Shown: positions 63,055 through 64,000 of the stretch, piece by piece
Position numbering within the stretch: the stretch's first letter is position 1
Layout of the letters: each line of letters begins with the position of its first letter
Source of the DNA: a virus
Length of the DNA stretch: 64,000 nucleotides
Strand: one strand, 5' to 3'
Virus record (IMG/VR): IMGVR_UViG_3300030107_006644
Location: 136,795 to 200,794 of that record
The notes under the pieces: generated by a model
Databases searched by the model: none
What the model was told of the DNA's origin: nothing
Seen by the model: only the letters and a program-made list of their open reading frames with translations
Translations under genes and position numbers: made by a program

Positions 63055-63330
63055 ATGAAATATAAAGTAAATGATGTAGTGTTGGTTAAGTCTCCTGCGG
63101 GGAATGCAATTCCGCATATACATGTTAAATTACTTAAAAGAATTGTGGTAAAAGCTAGCAAGGGTAGGAGCATGGATTGGCCCGGCTATTCTGGCTGGGA
63201 AGCGACTCCTGTCTATCAAAAAGAAATTGATATTCTTCGTAAAAAATGGAGCATTCCCTTTACTAAGCCGGAAAAAGACTTGACATTTGTCTATGACCGA
63301 GATATACTACATAAGGAGAAGAAAAAATGA
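63055..63330 (+). CDS. GDLV-related small protein
   Basis: 91 aa. MKYKVNDVVLVKSPAGNA and HVKLLKRIVVKAS resemble the SH3-like family (NDVV for GDLV). No ribosome site is visible; a T run precedes ATG. Its end carries the promoter for the next gene. Confidence 0.6.
   Translation: MKYKVNDVVLVKSPAGNAIPHIHVKLLKRIVVKASKGRSMDWPGYSGWEATPVYQKEIDILRKKWSIPFTKPEKDLTFVYDRDILHKEKKK
63280..63308 (+). promoter_or_regulatory. Sigma70-type promoter
   Basis: TTGACA 63280-63285, 17 nt, TATACT 63303-63308; AAGGAG precedes ATG 63327. Confidence 0.8.
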
Positions 63331-63842
63331 ATATATTTGCAATTGAAGGAAACAACGGTGTAATTGATTGGAAGGCTTCGGCTCGTTCACAAGACAATTA
63401 TAGAGTAGTAAAAATGATCTTAGAATCGTGTCAGATGTTGTGCACGGCAATTAATGAGTTGTCTGGCGAGCATATTGCGCCATATCGTTCAACCCACAAG
63501 CATCACCCAAGTACAAAATGGGTTATGGCTTCTTCCGCTAATTTTGAAGCATTAGTAGTCCACACTGAAGCAATGCTAAGAGAATACACAGAACGTTTTA
63601 ATAAGATACACAAGTGTCAGGCCGTCCTCGACAAATGCAAGCTTTTATATAGTCCAACACTTTTTGCTACTTGTAAGCCTACAAAATTGCCGCTAGCAAT
63701 GCCATATGAATTCCAGAGCGATGATATTGTGGAATCATATCGTAAGTTTTATGCTTCAAAGCCAAAGATTCGATATCCAAAGGACAAAGTGCCACAATGG
63801 TTTAAAGAATACAGAGGCGACAAAGAGTTTCAGATAATTTAA
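63327..63842 (+). CDS. Pyrimidine-dimer-glycosylase-like conserved phage protein
   Basis: 171 aa. RVVKMILESCQMLCTAINEL, HKHHPSTKWVMASSANFEAL and MLREYTERFNKIHK match a family I recall in marine T4-like phages, loosely annotated as pyrimidine dimer DNA glycosylase. Conserved His and Lys are present, but activity is not proved. TAATG overlap with the next gene. Confidence 0.65.
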   Translation: MNIFAIEGNNGVIDWKASARSQDNYRVVKMILESCQMLCTAINELSGEHIAPYRSTHKHHPSTKWVMASSANFEALVVHTEAMLREYTERFNKIHKCQAVLDKCKLLYSPTLFATCKPTKLPLAMPYEFQSDDIVESYRKFYASKPKIRYPKDKVPQWFKEYRGDKEFQII

Positions 63843-64000
63843 TGAGAGATAAAACAAGAAGGGAGAGATACGATGAGAAAAAGAGATCTGCTGAAAGTTT
63901 TCCTATTAGCCTCGTGTGTATTAATTTTCAGCATGACGGTAACCTTGGTTATCTTATTAGAGCCGCTGCTTGCTTTGGCGCTGAACGGATTCATGTTATA
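63842..64000 (+). CDS. SpoU/TrmH-family RNA 2'-O-methyltransferase, 3' end outside window
   Basis: 53 codons visible, frame open to the right edge. After a basic start (MRDKTRRERYDEKKRSAE) comes FPISLVCINFQHDGNLGYLI and RAAACFGAERIHVI: the N-x-G-x-x-x-R-x-A-x-x-F-G motif of the SpoU fold. It would methylate a ribose in rRNA or tRNA, fitting the tRNA-rich surroundings. An ORF in another frame from 63873 is a shadow. Confidence 0.82.
   Translation, partial: MRDKTRRERYDEKKRSAESFPISLVCINFQHDGNLGYLIRAAACFGAERIHVI

Noticed and set aside
63873-64000. Open frame starting MRKRDLLKVFLL, membrane-like
   Set aside because: The overlapping frame from 63842 encodes a clear SpoU motif and joins the upstream gene by TAATG, so this frame is a shadow.
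1-64000. CRISPR array, insertion sequence, integrase or attachment site
   Set aside because: No regular repeat-spacer pattern, transposase or recombinase motif was found on either strand.

Overview
The window looks like part of a large tailed double-stranded DNA phage genome (Caudoviricetes), most likely a myovirus related to the T4-like phages of marine bacteria. The reasons are: every supported gene is on the + strand; genes are packed with short overlaps; there are endolysin, small membrane (holin-like), GroEL, ClpP, glutaredoxin, MazG and SpoU genes, very large low-complexity virion-type proteins, a run of tRNAs, and many tiny ORFans. No integrase, attachment site, CRISPR array or insertion sequence was seen. 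The host is not identified. Three lipoproteins of a style familiar from marine delta-proteobacterial lineages (one ending in GDTGDTGS) are only a weak hint.

Layout. 1-8.8 kb: end of a virion-type gene, a membrane protein, ClpP-like protease, amidase endolysin, a large unknown protein, GroEL, a holin-like protein, then small genes including glutaredoxin. 8.9-16.9 kb: two huge virion-type proteins (one with a LytM peptidase) and a HAD nucleotidase, all three starting with the same short W-R/K-[RY/RF] peptide that resembles a capsid-targeting tag. 17-20 kb: lipoprotein serine protease, lipoprotein with a VWA domain, coiled-coil and cupin proteins. 20.4-30.7 kb: a dense array of about 25 tiny genes encoding a recurring GDLV (SH3-like) domain, many chained by exactly 14-nt overlaps. 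22-35 kb: twelve strong promoters with three stacked -35 boxes, and most copies of a 9-mer TTAAACCTT. 31-36.4 kb: paralogue of an earlier gene, a candidate structured RNA, a protein with two CCHC zinc knuckles, and a MoxR ATPase plus VWA/metallopeptidase pair. 37.3-38.2 kb: mostly non-coding. 38.2-45.2 kb: multi-HTH HNH endonuclease, a 1066-aa virion-type protein, a DUF458-like protein and a small metallopeptidase. 45.3-57.7 kb: a 1938-aa protein with an N-terminal metallopeptidase, further virion-type proteins, and a fusion of a ligase-like domain with a nucleotidyltransferase. 57.8-64 kb: a regulator-like protein, a possible RNA switch ahead of a thioredoxin-like lipoprotein, a complete phage-encoded tmRNA, an anomalous tRNA-like RNA, tRNA-Arg, -Leu, -Lys and -Gly, a second ClpP, a heptose/glycerol-phosphate-type nucleotidyltransferase and the start of a SpoU RNA methylase.

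Working picture. The early/middle part of the window is a nearly saturated stack of small host-interaction genes run from a duplicated promoter module. The late parts encode virion proteins built as long polyproteins studded with basic amphipathic helices ending in (L/I)xE, the kind of site a T4-type prohead protease cuts; these genes share a CTATTTA box close to the start codon. The RNA-rich right end supplies translation support: tRNAs, ribosome rescue by tmRNA with a degron ending in LAA, a ClpP-like protease and an RNA methylase. All function calls come from motif reading without database searches.
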